Source: Spyradocola sp034113365 (GTDB taxonomy: Bacteria > Bacillota > Clostridia > Christensenellales > UBA1750). From it: 16,016 nt of DNA. Shown one piece after another: positions 7,146 to 13,659 of this stretch; within the stretch, counting starts at the first letter, position 1, and the number at the start of each line of letters is the position of its first letter. Under the pieces are notes generated by a model that did no database searches, was not told the DNA's origin, and saw only the letters and a program-made list of their open reading frames with translations. The stretch spans positions 1-16,016 of the forward strand of contig JAXEXP010000091.1 in the NCBI GenBank assembly GCA_034113365.1, read 5' to 3'. The position numbers and the translations under genes were made by a program.

Positions 7146-8228
7146 TCAGGCCTGTTCGTGCTCGTCGTTGTAGGCTTCCAGATCCAGTATGCCCTTGATG
7201 ATCATCTCCGCCGTCACCGTGTACGGCCACACCCGCACGTCGATGCCCTTGAGTGCCTTTTCCGCCACCGCCGGCAGATCGGCGGACGTCGCGTGGATGT
7301 CGGACAGCCGCGTCGGCAGCCCGATGGACTTGGAGAAGGCGTACAGCCTGTCGCGCTCCTCAAACTGCCCGTCCACCGTCAGCAGCGCGAGGATGCCGTA
7401 GGACACCACCTCGCCGTGCAGATGATGATAGTGCTCCGTCGAGGGCAAAATCGTGAATCCATTGTAGATCGCGTGCGCAAGCCCCGTCGTGTAGTCCACC
7501 TGTACAAAGTTCGACACCAAACCCGTCGATACGATGATGCCCAGGATCACCTCGGTCAGCTCATCGGTCACCTCGTGCCGGCGGCAGTCCGCCAGCGCCT
7601 TGTGACCCCACCGCTGAATGGGCGCGGCGCACATCGTGGACAGCGCAATGCCCATCGCGTCGGAGTGTGCAGGCGTCTGCCCGCGCGAGGAGGCCGTGCA
7701 CTCGTAGTGCTTGGCCATCGTGTCGCCCATGCCCGCCCACAGATAGATGTCGGGCGCATTTGCGATGATCTGCGGGTCGATGAAGATGTGGTTCGGCGGG
7801 ATTTTGGAGAAGCTGTACTCCCGCAGGCTGCCGTCGGGATGGTACAGTATGCCCAGCGACGTGCAGCTCGCGCAGGTCGAGGCGATGGTGGGGAAGGTGA
7901 AGAAGGGCTTGCCCAGAGAGTGCGCCAGCACCTTGCAGGTGTCGATGGCCTTGCCGCCGCCCACCGCAAAGATCATGTCCGCGCCCTCCGCAGCGGGCCG
8001 CAGCGCCTCGATGTTCTCCACCGAAGCCTCGCCGCCGTACCAGTGTACGCCCGTGATCTCGATGGGGGAGCCCTCGATCGCCGCGAGGATCTTGTCCTTC
8101 GCCGCCTCAAGCGCCCGCTTGCCACCGATGATCACGGCCTTTTTGCCAAACGGCGCGCACACCGCGGGCACATCCTGGTATGCGTCCACCCCGATGGAAT
8201 ATCCCGGAAAAAGCGTCTTGCTGCTCAT
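7146..8228 (-). CDS. Glycerol-dehydrogenase-like (GldA-type) metal-dependent dehydrogenase
   Basis: The product is 360 aa, group III metal-dependent dehydrogenase, GldA branch. Those enzymes oxidise glycerol and related polyols with NAD, or reduce the matching ketone. NAD-binding FAVGGGKAIDT is at 87-97. The metal ligands are Asp169 in GMGDTMAKHYE, His252 in GLAHAIYNG and His271 in HLHGEVV, with the spacing known for GldA. The segment FFTFPTIASTCASCTSLGI is typical. AGGGGAGAG lies just before the ATG. Its start is 16 nt after the stop of the YkvI-like membrane protein, so both are read from the T-box-controlled transcript. Control by an amino-acid riboswitch makes a plain glycerol role less likely; a hydroxy- or keto-compound from amino-acid metabolism is possible. 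Confidence 0.88.
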   Translation of the reverse strand: MSSKTLFPGYSIGVDAYQDVPAVCAPFGKKAVIIGGKRALEAAKDKILAAIEGSPIEITGVHWYGGEASVENIEALRPAAEGADMIFAVGGGKAIDTCKVLAHSLGKPFFTFPTIASTCASCTSLGILYHPDGSLREYSFSKIPPNHIFIDPQIIANAPDIYLWAGMGDTMAKHYECTASSRGQTPAHSDAMGIALSTMCAAPIQRWGHKALADCRRHEVTDELTEVILGIIVSTGLVSNFVQVDYTTGLAHAIYNGFTILPSTEHYHHLHGEVVSYGILALLTVDGQFEERDRLYAFSKSIGLPTRLSDIHATSADLPAVAEKALKGIDVRVWPYTVTAEMIIKGILDLEAYNDEHEQA

Positions 8229-8244
8229 GGTTACTCTCCCCTTC

Positions 8245-9405
8245 TCAGCCCCTGCACTCGGGGTGCTCCTTGATGTGTTTGCGGTTCTTGTACACGCCCA
8301 CCGTCAGGAAGGGCACCACCACCACCGCAATGGCCAGATAACCGCAGTAGCCGTAGCCGTACTTGATGATGTTGGTCAGACCCGCCAGCGAAATGGTCAT
8401 CGACAGGATGATGATGAACGCCGACACGATCGCGCTGCGCGCCGGGGCGGACTTGATGCTGCGGAACACCGGCAGCTTCTCAAACCGCGCCACAAAGCCG
8501 TAGGTCGTGGTCACGCCCGTGGAGATGAGGCACAGCAGCAGGCAGATGCCGTAGATCACCGTCAGCCAGCTCATGCCCATCTCGCGGCAGGAGGTCAGCG
8601 TGGGGATGGCGGTGCCGCCGTCCACCGAGGTGTAGTAGCCCTGCCAGGCCAGCAGCATGAACACCGACAGCACCAGCGCCACCGTGTTCATCACAAAGGA
8701 GATGGCCATGGCCTTGGTGCAGCCCTTCTTGGTGGTCATGGGCGTGCTGCAGGCGATCATCGTGGGCAGCGTCACGCACTGGAAGCCCGCGTAGGTAAAC
8801 GCGTTGAGAATGGCCTTGGGCAGGTTGCCAAAGCCCACCTGCGTAAAGTCCGCCGCAAGGATATCAAACAGGTTCTCGCCCTTGAAAATACCGATGGCGT
8901 AGATGGTGATGGCCGTCACCAGTATCGCGATGCCCATGTAGGTCGTCGCCATGCGCACCAGCTGCGCGCCGAATATCGTCAGCAGCAGCACCACGATGCC
9001 CACGATCACGATGCCAAGGTAGTAGTTCAGCGAGAAGTAGCTGTTCAGCGCCGTCGCCGCGCCGGAGATCGCCGCCGCCACCGCCATGAGCACCATGATG
9101 TAGAAGAACACCTCAAAGGCCCATTCCACCTTGTCCAGCGGGTGGTACAGCGTCTCGAACAGCTGCTTGTAGCTGGTCAGCCCGCGCGTGTTGTACATGA
9201 TCATGGCCTCGCGCATCGTCGCGCACAGCAGCAGCATCGCGACCACTGTGCAGATGGGGCCCAGCCAGCCCAGCCCCACATAGTAGGTGTTGGCCTGGTT
9301 GCCAGTGGCAAAGCCGCCGCCCGCGTGCGCGGAGAAGAGCACCGCACCTACCGAGAAGGCGAGCATAAAGGGGATCTTTTGCTTAACGCTGGTTTGTGTC
9401 TGCAT
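8245..9405 (-). CDS. YkvI-type integral membrane transporter (APC superfamily)
   Basis: The product is 386 aa with about ten hydrophobic segments (roughly 11-30, 42-63, 93-120, 127-147, 149-174, then five more to about residue 375). It resembles the uncharacterised YkvI membrane proteins, related to amino-acid permeases. The unwound first-helix motif GGGFATG (29-35) is the strongest family mark, like the substrate-binding glycine stretch of APC transporters. The C-terminus is short and basic (KNRKHIKEHPE). A strong GGAGG lies about 10 nt upstream of the ATG. It is the first gene behind a T-box leader, which in other bacteria marks amino-acid transporters and synthetases, so an amino acid is the likely cargo. 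The specifier suggests leucine or a related compound; this is inference. Confidence 0.82.
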   Translation of the reverse strand: MQTQTSVKQKIPFMLAFSVGAVLFSAHAGGGFATGNQANTYYVGLGWLGPICTVVAMLLLCATMREAMIMYNTRGLTSYKQLFETLYHPLDKVEWAFEVFFYIMVLMAVAAAISGAATALNSYFSLNYYLGIVIVGIVVLLLTIFGAQLVRMATTYMGIAILVTAITIYAIGIFKGENLFDILAADFTQVGFGNLPKAILNAFTYAGFQCVTLPTMIACSTPMTTKKGCTKAMAISFVMNTVALVLSVFMLLAWQGYYTSVDGGTAIPTLTSCREMGMSWLTVIYGICLLLCLISTGVTTTYGFVARFEKLPVFRSIKSAPARSAIVSAFIIILSMTISLAGLTNIIKYGYGYCGYLAIAVVVVPFLTVGVYKNRKHIKEHPECRG

Positions 9406-9440
9406 GACCTTATCCTCCTGCTTTTGTATTCGCAGGCATC

Positions 9441-9489
9441 AAAAAACCGTCCGTCTTTTCTGCCTGCATGGGGCAGAAGAGACGAACGG
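9441..9489 (-). terminator. T-box leader terminator
   Basis: On the minus strand an 18-bp stem (arms 9489-9472 and 9464-9447) with one mismatch and one G-U closes a 7-nt loop. It is followed by six T (9446-9441). It competes with the antiterminator formed by the conserved T-box sequence just upstream. The default state with charged tRNA should be termination before the ykvI-like gene. Confidence 0.9.
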
Positions 9490-9727
9490 CTGTATGTACG
9501 ACCATCCGCGGTACCACTCTTCTTCATTCGCGTGGAATGCGCTCGTTGGACACCATCATGTCCGCGCCCTATGGTAACGGGGGCTTCCGTCTGCGCCTAC
9601 GCCAGCTCAGGACTTCGGGCAGCCGCTCGGTGATGAGTTCGGTGTTTCGCGCTTTCGTGCCTCGCACCACCCGGCACTTCTCTGAAAAGGCGTCCCACTT
9701 ACTGGTTCACGTCATCGCGTTTTGTTG
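9441..9727 (-). promoter_or_regulatory. T-box riboswitch (probable Leu specifier) controlling ykvI-like and gldA-like genes
   Basis: Read on the minus strand, this is a full T-box leader. It has an AGTA motif near the 5' end (specifier-loop side), CAGAGA (AG bulge) and a stem I apical arm GTGCC/GGCAC. Next comes GAA-CTC-ATC with the candidate specifier CTC at 9637-9635, then a GACGG/CCGTTA stem. The conserved T-box AGAGTGGTACCGCGGATGG (9520-9502) and the terminator follow. T-boxes bind a specific tRNA and allow read-through when it is uncharged. CTC would be read by a leucine tRNA. The element is certain; the specifier was assigned by eye from the GAA-NNN-A context, and a different register is possible. 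Confidence 0.93.
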
Positions 9728-9733
9728 TGATGA

Positions 9734-9762
9734 ATCTTAGCACGATAAAAAAACAATGTCAA
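9734..9762 (-). promoter_or_regulatory. Consensus promoter of the T-box transcript
   Basis: On the minus strand TTGACA (9762-9757), a 17-nt spacer and TAAGAT (9739-9734) form a near-perfect sigma-A promoter. Transcription should start near 9727, placing the T-box stem I right after the start. Confidence 0.88.
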
Positions 9763-9839
9763 GCATTACGAATGTTAAAACAAAGTAAATCGATAGGATG
9801 GTCACTTGTTTCAATCCTGTTAGTACACGGGAAATACAC

Positions 9840-9867
9840 TTTACAAAACCGTATTCTCTGGTAAAAT
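9840..9867 (+). promoter_or_regulatory. Promoter of the secreted peptidoglycan-binding protein gene
   Basis: TTTACA (9840-9845), a 16-nt spacer and TAAAAT (9862-9867) give a good sigma-A-like promoter. The leader would be about 30 nt. It is divergent from the T-box promoter about 80 bp away, in an AT-rich intergenic stretch. Confidence 0.6.
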
Positions 9868-9906
9868 AGAAGAGAGGAGCCATGCTTTTTTAGGAGTGAA
9901 CGCATC

Positions 9907-10818
9907 TTGAAGAAAAACAACGCAAGACTGATATACCGCGCCATCATCTGCGCGCTGTGCGTCGCGCTGACGCTGGGCGCCTATGTCTCCAACGCCTACG
10001 CCGAGCCCACCGCCTCGCCTGTCGAGTCCGCGGCCGAGACCACCCCCGAGGTCACGCCCAGCCCCACCCCCGCACTGACCAAGACCCCCGAGCCCGTCAA
10101 CCCCTACGCCGACCTCGTGCTCAAGGACGGCGACTCGGGCGACGACGTCATCTCCCTGCAGATGCGCCTGCGCGACCTGGGCTACTACAACTACAAGATC
10201 ACCGGCGACTTCGGCTCCGTCACCGCGCAGGCTGTGCGCGACTTCCAGGAGGATAACAAGCTCAAGCAGGACGGCATCGTCGGTGGCCAGACCGCGCAGC
10301 TGCTCTACGCCAACGGCGCCACCCGCTCGCTCTACAACCGCCGCATCCCCACGCCGACGCCCAAGCCCACCCCCAAGCCCACGCCCAAACCCGGCTCCGG
10401 CTCGTCCTCCACCGTCAAGTATGGCATCATGGAGGAGTGGAGCGTGGTCAACCGCCTCGCCCCGCGCGGCTCCACCTTCCTGGTCAAGGACTACTGGACC
10501 GGCATCACCTACACCTGCTACCGCATGGGCGGCAACAAGCACATGGACGTCGAGCCCAAGACTAAGGAGGACACCGCCGCCATGAAGAAGTCCATGGGCG
10601 GCCGGTGGACGTGGCAGCGCCGCCCGCTGCTGGTGCGCATCAAGGGCAAGTGGTATGCCGCCTCGCTCTACGGCGAGCCCCACGGCCAGCAGACCATCCA
10701 CAACAACAACATGGACGGCCAGGTCTGCATCCACTTCCTCAATTCCCGCACTCACGGCACCAACATCAAGGACCCCGATCACCAGCGCTGCATCCGCATC
10801 GCCGCCGGCAAAAAGTGA
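9907..10818 (+). CDS. Secreted peptidoglycan-binding protein with C-terminal Cys/His domain (LD-transpeptidase-like?)
   Basis: The product is 303 aa starting at TTG, with AGGAG 10 nt upstream; the ATG at 9882 runs into a stop after three codons. A signal peptide (basic MKKNNAR, hydrophobic core, probable cleavage after AYA at residue 32) is followed by a Pro/Thr-rich linker (33-65). Then comes a PG_binding_1 domain (about 69-133, DSGDDVISLQMRLRDLGYY and FQEDNKLKQDGIVG), a PTPKPTPKP linker (148-162) and a C-terminal domain of about 130 aa. The last domain has VCIHF (Cys274, His276), THGT (His283) and HQRCIRI (His292, Cys295). The HG...CIR order recalls YkuD-type L,D-transpeptidases, but the spacing is shorter. 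It probably acts on the cell wall outside the membrane; enzymatic activity is unproven. Confidence 0.82.
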   Translation: MKKNNARLIYRAIICALCVALTLGAYVSNAYAEPTASPVESAAETTPEVTPSPTPALTKTPEPVNPYADLVLKDGDSGDDVISLQMRLRDLGYYNYKITGDFGSVTAQAVRDFQEDNKLKQDGIVGGQTAQLLYANGATRSLYNRRIPTPTPKPTPKPTPKPGSGSSSTVKYGIMEEWSVVNRLAPRGSTFLVKDYWTGITYTCYRMGGNKHMDVEPKTKEDTAAMKKSMGGRWTWQRRPLLVRIKGKWYAASLYGEPHGQQTIHNNNMDGQVCIHFLNSRTHGTNIKDPDHQRCIRIAAGKK

Positions 10819-10837
10819 TCAAAGCACACCCGATTGG

Positions 10838-10880
10838 GCCCGCATCAGGAGGCAAAATCCTTCCGATGCGGGCTGTTTTT
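10838..10880 (+). terminator. Rho-independent terminator of the peptidoglycan-binding gene
   Basis: GCCCGCATC (10838-10846) pairs with GATGCGGGC (10865-10873), with further pairing of GGAGG with CCTTCC inside, followed by GTTTTT (10875-10880). The hairpin overlaps the last codons and stop of the convergent flippase gene. Confidence 0.8.
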
Positions 10881-12200
10881 CACCCCAAATCGCGGCCAAA
10901 ACAGCCCCGATAACGCCCCGCGCGGCAGCTCCGCGGCGGCAAAAAGCATCCCCAAACGCGCCGCCGCGCACACAATTCCCGACGCGTACAGCACCAATAC
11001 ATACCCCATCATGCCCATTTTTGGCAGCAAAACCAGTATCCCCGCGATGCGCAGAACCGAGTCCACCGTCTCCACGATCATGGTCTTTCCCTGCCGTCCC
11101 AGCCCCTTGAGCAGCGCGTCCGCGATGTTGTCCAGGTATAAAAGCGGCATCAATGGCGCCAATAAACGCAGCATGCCGCCCGCCGCTTCGCTGTCGTACA
11201 GCGCCTTCATCAGCGGCTGCGCACCCACCAAAAACACCCCGCAGAACCCCGCGCTCAGCCACAGCGTGGCGCTGAGCGTGCGTCGCGTCAGCCTGCGCAC
11301 GCGCCCCATGTGCCCCGCCTCGTTTTCCCGCGCGATCTCGGGCAGCAGCAGCGTCCCCAGCGCCGCCGGAAACGCCGCAGGGAACATCAAAAAGGGCATG
11401 ACCATGCCGCCCAGCATGCCGTATTGCGAAAGCGCGTGCGCGCTGGACGCCCCAGAGGCCTTCAAAAGCGTCGGGATCAGCAGGTTTTCCGCGGTCTGCA
11501 TGCCGCATTGCATCAGGCTGCCCAGCCAGATGGGCCCGCAGCCGCGCAGCAGAAAACCGCCCGGCAGCGCCTCCGCCGTGCGCACGCCTGCGCGCAGATA
11601 AAACGCCCCCAGCATCGCCATCGACACGATCTCCGCCGCCGTCGCGCCGAAAAAGATCACCGAACAGGAGGAGGACAGCCCCGTCACATCAAACCGGAAC
11701 AGCAGCGTGAGCACCAGTCCCACGCGCGCCAGCTGCTCGGAAATTTGCGCGATCGTGGGCCGCAAAACATCTCCTCGCGCCAGAAAAAAGCCCTTCAGCG
11801 TCGCAGAAATCCCCATCATCGGCATCGACGGCGCGATCCAGCGCAGCGCGTCCGCCGCCCGTTCGTCCGCCAACAGATGCCGCGCAATGCCCTCCGCACC
11901 CGCGTACAGCACCGCGCACAGCCCCAATCCCATCGCAAGCGCCAGCCCGCAGGCCTTGCCCACCACGCTGCGCTGCGCCTCCGGCCGCTCCGCGCACAGC
12001 CTGCTGACGGTGATGGTCAGCCCTGCGCTGGACAGCATGGAGAACAGCAGATATACCGTCATGATCAGCTGGTACAGCCCCATGCCCTCCGCGCCGATGC
12101 GCTCGGACAGCACCACCCGGTAGACCATGCCCACCCCGCGCAGAAACAGCGTCGAGAGCGACAGCATCGTCACGCCGCCCAGCAGTTGCTTCCGGTCCAT
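10845..12200 (-). CDS. SpoVB/MATE-like polysaccharide (lipid-linked) flippase
   Basis: The product is 451 aa, almost entirely hydrophobic helices (about 12-14), of the MOP flippase superfamily, polysaccharide-transport/SpoVB branch. Members flip undecaprenyl-linked precursors; SpoVB is needed for spore cortex in B. subtilis. Typical are the N-terminal LSTLFLRGVGMVYRVVLSE and GLYQLIMTVYLLFSML, and the mid-protein region around residues 215-300. It is shorter than B. subtilis SpoVB (518 aa). The chosen ATG (12198-12200) opens the helix-rich protein directly, with GGTGAGG upstream. The in-frame extension to 12308 adds a Cys/Arg-rich stretch not seen in the family. Its 3' end lies inside the neighbour's terminator. 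A housekeeping or capsule flippase is the alternative to a sporulation role. Confidence 0.88.
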   Translation of the reverse strand: MDRKQLLGGVTMLSLSTLFLRGVGMVYRVVLSERIGAEGMGLYQLIMTVYLLFSMLSSAGLTITVSRLCAERPEAQRSVVGKACGLALAMGLGLCAVLYAGAEGIARHLLADERAADALRWIAPSMPMMGISATLKGFFLARGDVLRPTIAQISEQLARVGLVLTLLFRFDVTGLSSSCSVIFFGATAAEIVSMAMLGAFYLRAGVRTAEALPGGFLLRGCGPIWLGSLMQCGMQTAENLLIPTLLKASGASSAHALSQYGMLGGMVMPFLMFPAAFPAALGTLLLPEIARENEAGHMGRVRRLTRRTLSATLWLSAGFCGVFLVGAQPLMKALYDSEAAGGMLRLLAPLMPLLYLDNIADALLKGLGRQGKTMIVETVDSVLRIAGILVLLPKMGMMGYVLVLYASGIVCAAARLGMLFAAAELPRGALSGLFWPRFGVKNSPHRKDFAS

Positions 12201-12259
12201 GCGCGCCTCACCCTTCCTTTTGGAAAGCTCTATGCGGAAAAAACGCCGGATATGCCGCT

Positions 12260-12275
12260 GTATGTTTGAACATAC
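12260..12275. promoter_or_regulatory. Inverted repeat, possible operator upstream of the flippase gene
   Basis: GTATGTT and AACATAC (12260-12266 and 12269-12275) form a perfect 7-bp inverted repeat around TG. It lies 60-75 bp upstream of the flippase start. It could be a dimeric repressor site or a small hairpin in the leader. No good minus-strand promoter was found beside it. Confidence 0.35.
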
Positions 12276-12348
12276 CGGAAAACTGCATAAGCAAATCTTT
12301 TCATTCATCGCATTTAAGTTAAAATCGATTTTTGTTTTGAATTTGTGC

Positions 12349-12379
12349 TTGACTTTTTTTCAGGATGTGGTATTATAAT
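12349..12379 (+). promoter_or_regulatory. Promoter of a short orphan transcript
   Basis: TTGACT (12349-12354) is followed by TATAAT (12374-12379) at 19 nt, or by the overlapping TATTAT (12371-12376) at 16 nt. The region upstream is A/T-rich like an UP element. Transcription would start near 12385. Confidence 0.6.
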
Positions 12380-12384
12380 ATCGT

Positions 12385-12461
12385 TCTGTGAAACGGTCTT
12401 TATTGAGCCACCCCCCACTGCCCTGTTGCTTACAATCGGTAAGCGACAGGGACCTTTTTTT
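12385..12461 (+). ncRNA. Candidate small RNA or attenuated leader
   Basis: Between the promoter at 12349-12379 and a strong terminator ending at 12461 there is room for a transcript of only about 75 nt. It contains a small CGTT/AACG hairpin, the C-rich stretch CCACCCCCCACTGCC and the terminator stem. No convincing open frame with a ribosome site is present. It does not match a riboswitch I know. It may be a small RNA, or a leader where read-through adds expression of the GH113 gene. Confidence 0.35.
12421..12461 (+). terminator. Strong Rho-independent terminator
   Basis: Arms 12421-12433 and 12439-12451 pair over 13 bp with one U-G, around the loop AATCG, followed by ACC and seven T (12455-12461). 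A second 8-bp hairpin without T-run follows at 12463-12485 (CCGCATT/AATGCGG core). Confidence 0.85.
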
Positions 12462-12526
12462 GTCCGCATTTTATCGCAATGCGGAACAACGTGCCGTTAC
12501 GTGGAAAAGCCTTGAATGGATTTTTC

Positions 12527-12555
12527 TTGTGCCGCGGTGGAGTTTACGCTATAAT
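12527..12555 (+). promoter_or_regulatory. Promoter of the GH113 gene
   Basis: TATAAT at 12550-12555 is a perfect -10, with TTGTGC at 12527-12532 exactly 17 nt upstream as a partial -35. The start would be near 12562, with a leader of about 40 nt to the ATG at 12603. Confidence 0.65.
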
Positions 12556-12602
12556 AAGCCTGTGCTCATGCACAACATAACAGATCAGGGGGAACGCAAC
12601 TC

Positions 12603-13541
12603 ATGGACTTTTTCTCTGCGACCACGTTCGGCTTTATGTCGCCCGCGGGCTTTACCGATGACCCTGCCAGCCTGGAATCCCTGCGCCTGATGTTCGAGGG
12701 CACGGGGAGCGACACGCTGCTGCTGCCCGTCGCAGCGCTGCAGGACCACACCTATTCCACCCACATCGACTGGACCACGCCCGACGTCATGTCCGAAAAG
12801 GACATCCGCACCTGCATCGCAGCGGCCCGCAGACTGGGAAAAAAGGTGATCCTCAAGGCGATGGTCAACTGCCGCGACGGCTACTGGCGCGCCTTCATCA
12901 ACTTCTTTGACACCTATGTGCCCTGCGAGCCCCAGTGGGAGGACTGGTTCCGCAGCTACACCGAGTTCAACTGCTATCTGGCCGACATCGCGCAGGACAT
13001 GGGCGTCGAATTGTTCTGCGTGGGCTGCGAAATGGTGGGCACCGACCGCAAGGCCAACCTCTGGCGCCAGCTCGTTGCCGAGGTGCGCAAGCACTACACC
13101 GGCCTTGTGACCTACAACTGCGACAAATACCAGGAGCACAACGTCACCTGGTGGGACTGCCTGGACGTGATTTCTTCTTCCGGCTATTATCCCATCGACA
13201 AGCTGGACGAGCAGTTTGCCCGCATCAAGGCCGTAAAGGAGAAGTTTGACAAGCCCTTCATGTTCATGGAATGCGGCTGCCCCTGCCGCGAGGGCAGCGA
13301 GTTCATCCCCAACGACTGGACGCACGGCGGCGCGCAGAATATCGACGTGCAGACCCGCTGGTACAAGGCCTTCCTCGAGGCGCTCTCCCGCAACGAGTGG
13401 ATCGAGGGCGTGGGCTGGTGGGATTGGAGCGCCCGCCTCTATCCCGCCGAAAAGGCGCTCACCGACAGCGGCTACGGCGTGTATGCCAAGCCCGCCGAAA
13501 AGCTGCTGCTTGACTGGAACGAAAACCGTCCGCGCGGTTAA
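12603..13541 (+). CDS. GH113-family beta-mannanase/mannosidase-like glycoside hydrolase
   Basis: The product is 312 aa, a TIM-barrel glycosidase of clan GH-A, best matched to family 113. Characterised members cut beta-1,4-mannans or manno-oligosaccharides with retention. The acid/base would be Glu143 in CVGCEMVGT and the nucleophile Glu223 in FMECGCP. Their 80-residue spacing equals that recalled for the Alicyclobacillus enzyme. Other marks are ILKAMVNCRDGYWR after strand 2-3, SSGYYPID (192-199) and the aromatic GVGWWDWSAR near the end. There is no signal peptide, so it acts on imported oligosaccharides in the cytoplasm. CAGGGGGA precedes the ATG by about 10 nt. It is monocistronic, with its own promoter and terminator. 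The linkage actually cut is not known. Confidence 0.85.
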   Translation: MDFFSATTFGFMSPAGFTDDPASLESLRLMFEGTGSDTLLLPVAALQDHTYSTHIDWTTPDVMSEKDIRTCIAAARRLGKKVILKAMVNCRDGYWRAFINFFDTYVPCEPQWEDWFRSYTEFNCYLADIAQDMGVELFCVGCEMVGTDRKANLWRQLVAEVRKHYTGLVTYNCDKYQEHNVTWWDCLDVISSSGYYPIDKLDEQFARIKAVKEKFDKPFMFMECGCPCREGSEFIPNDWTHGGAQNIDVQTRWYKAFLEALSRNEWIEGVGWWDWSARLYPAEKALTDSGYGVYAKPAEKLLLDWNENRPRG

Positions 13542-13550
13542 TTGGCCTCA

Positions 13551-13585
13551 AACCGTCTGCATCGATCGGATGCGGGCGGTTTTTT
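13551..13585 (+). terminator. Rho-independent terminator of the GH113 gene
   Basis: ACCGTCTGCATC (13552-13563) pairs with GATGCGGGCGGT (13569-13580), with two G-U pairs, a GATCG loop and a run of six T. It begins 10 nt after the GH113 stop. Confidence 0.85.
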
Positions 13586-13659
13586 GTGTTCTACGCAGAC
13601 TGCGCGCCGCATAGGATTGGACTGTGTCAGGGATACGATGCAAGGAGGCGCAGTCGGAC

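Noticed and set aside
7747..9633. 628-codon open frame on the plus strand
   Set aside because: It is antisense to the gldA-like and ykvI-like genes and to the T-box leader. The translation is an Arg/His-rich low-complexity shadow.
12260..12275. LexA (SOS) box
   Set aside because: The half-sites are oriented GTT...AAC, the reverse of the Gram-positive GAAC-N4-GTTC consensus.
12201..12308. 36-residue N-terminal extension of the flippase
   Set aside because: It is Cys/Arg-rich and precedes the first conserved helix. The ATG at 12200 has a usable ribosome site and begins as family members do.
12388..12690. 100-codon plus-strand open frame before the GH113 gene
   Set aside because: It passes through the terminator, the second promoter and the GH113 start in another frame and has no ribosome site.
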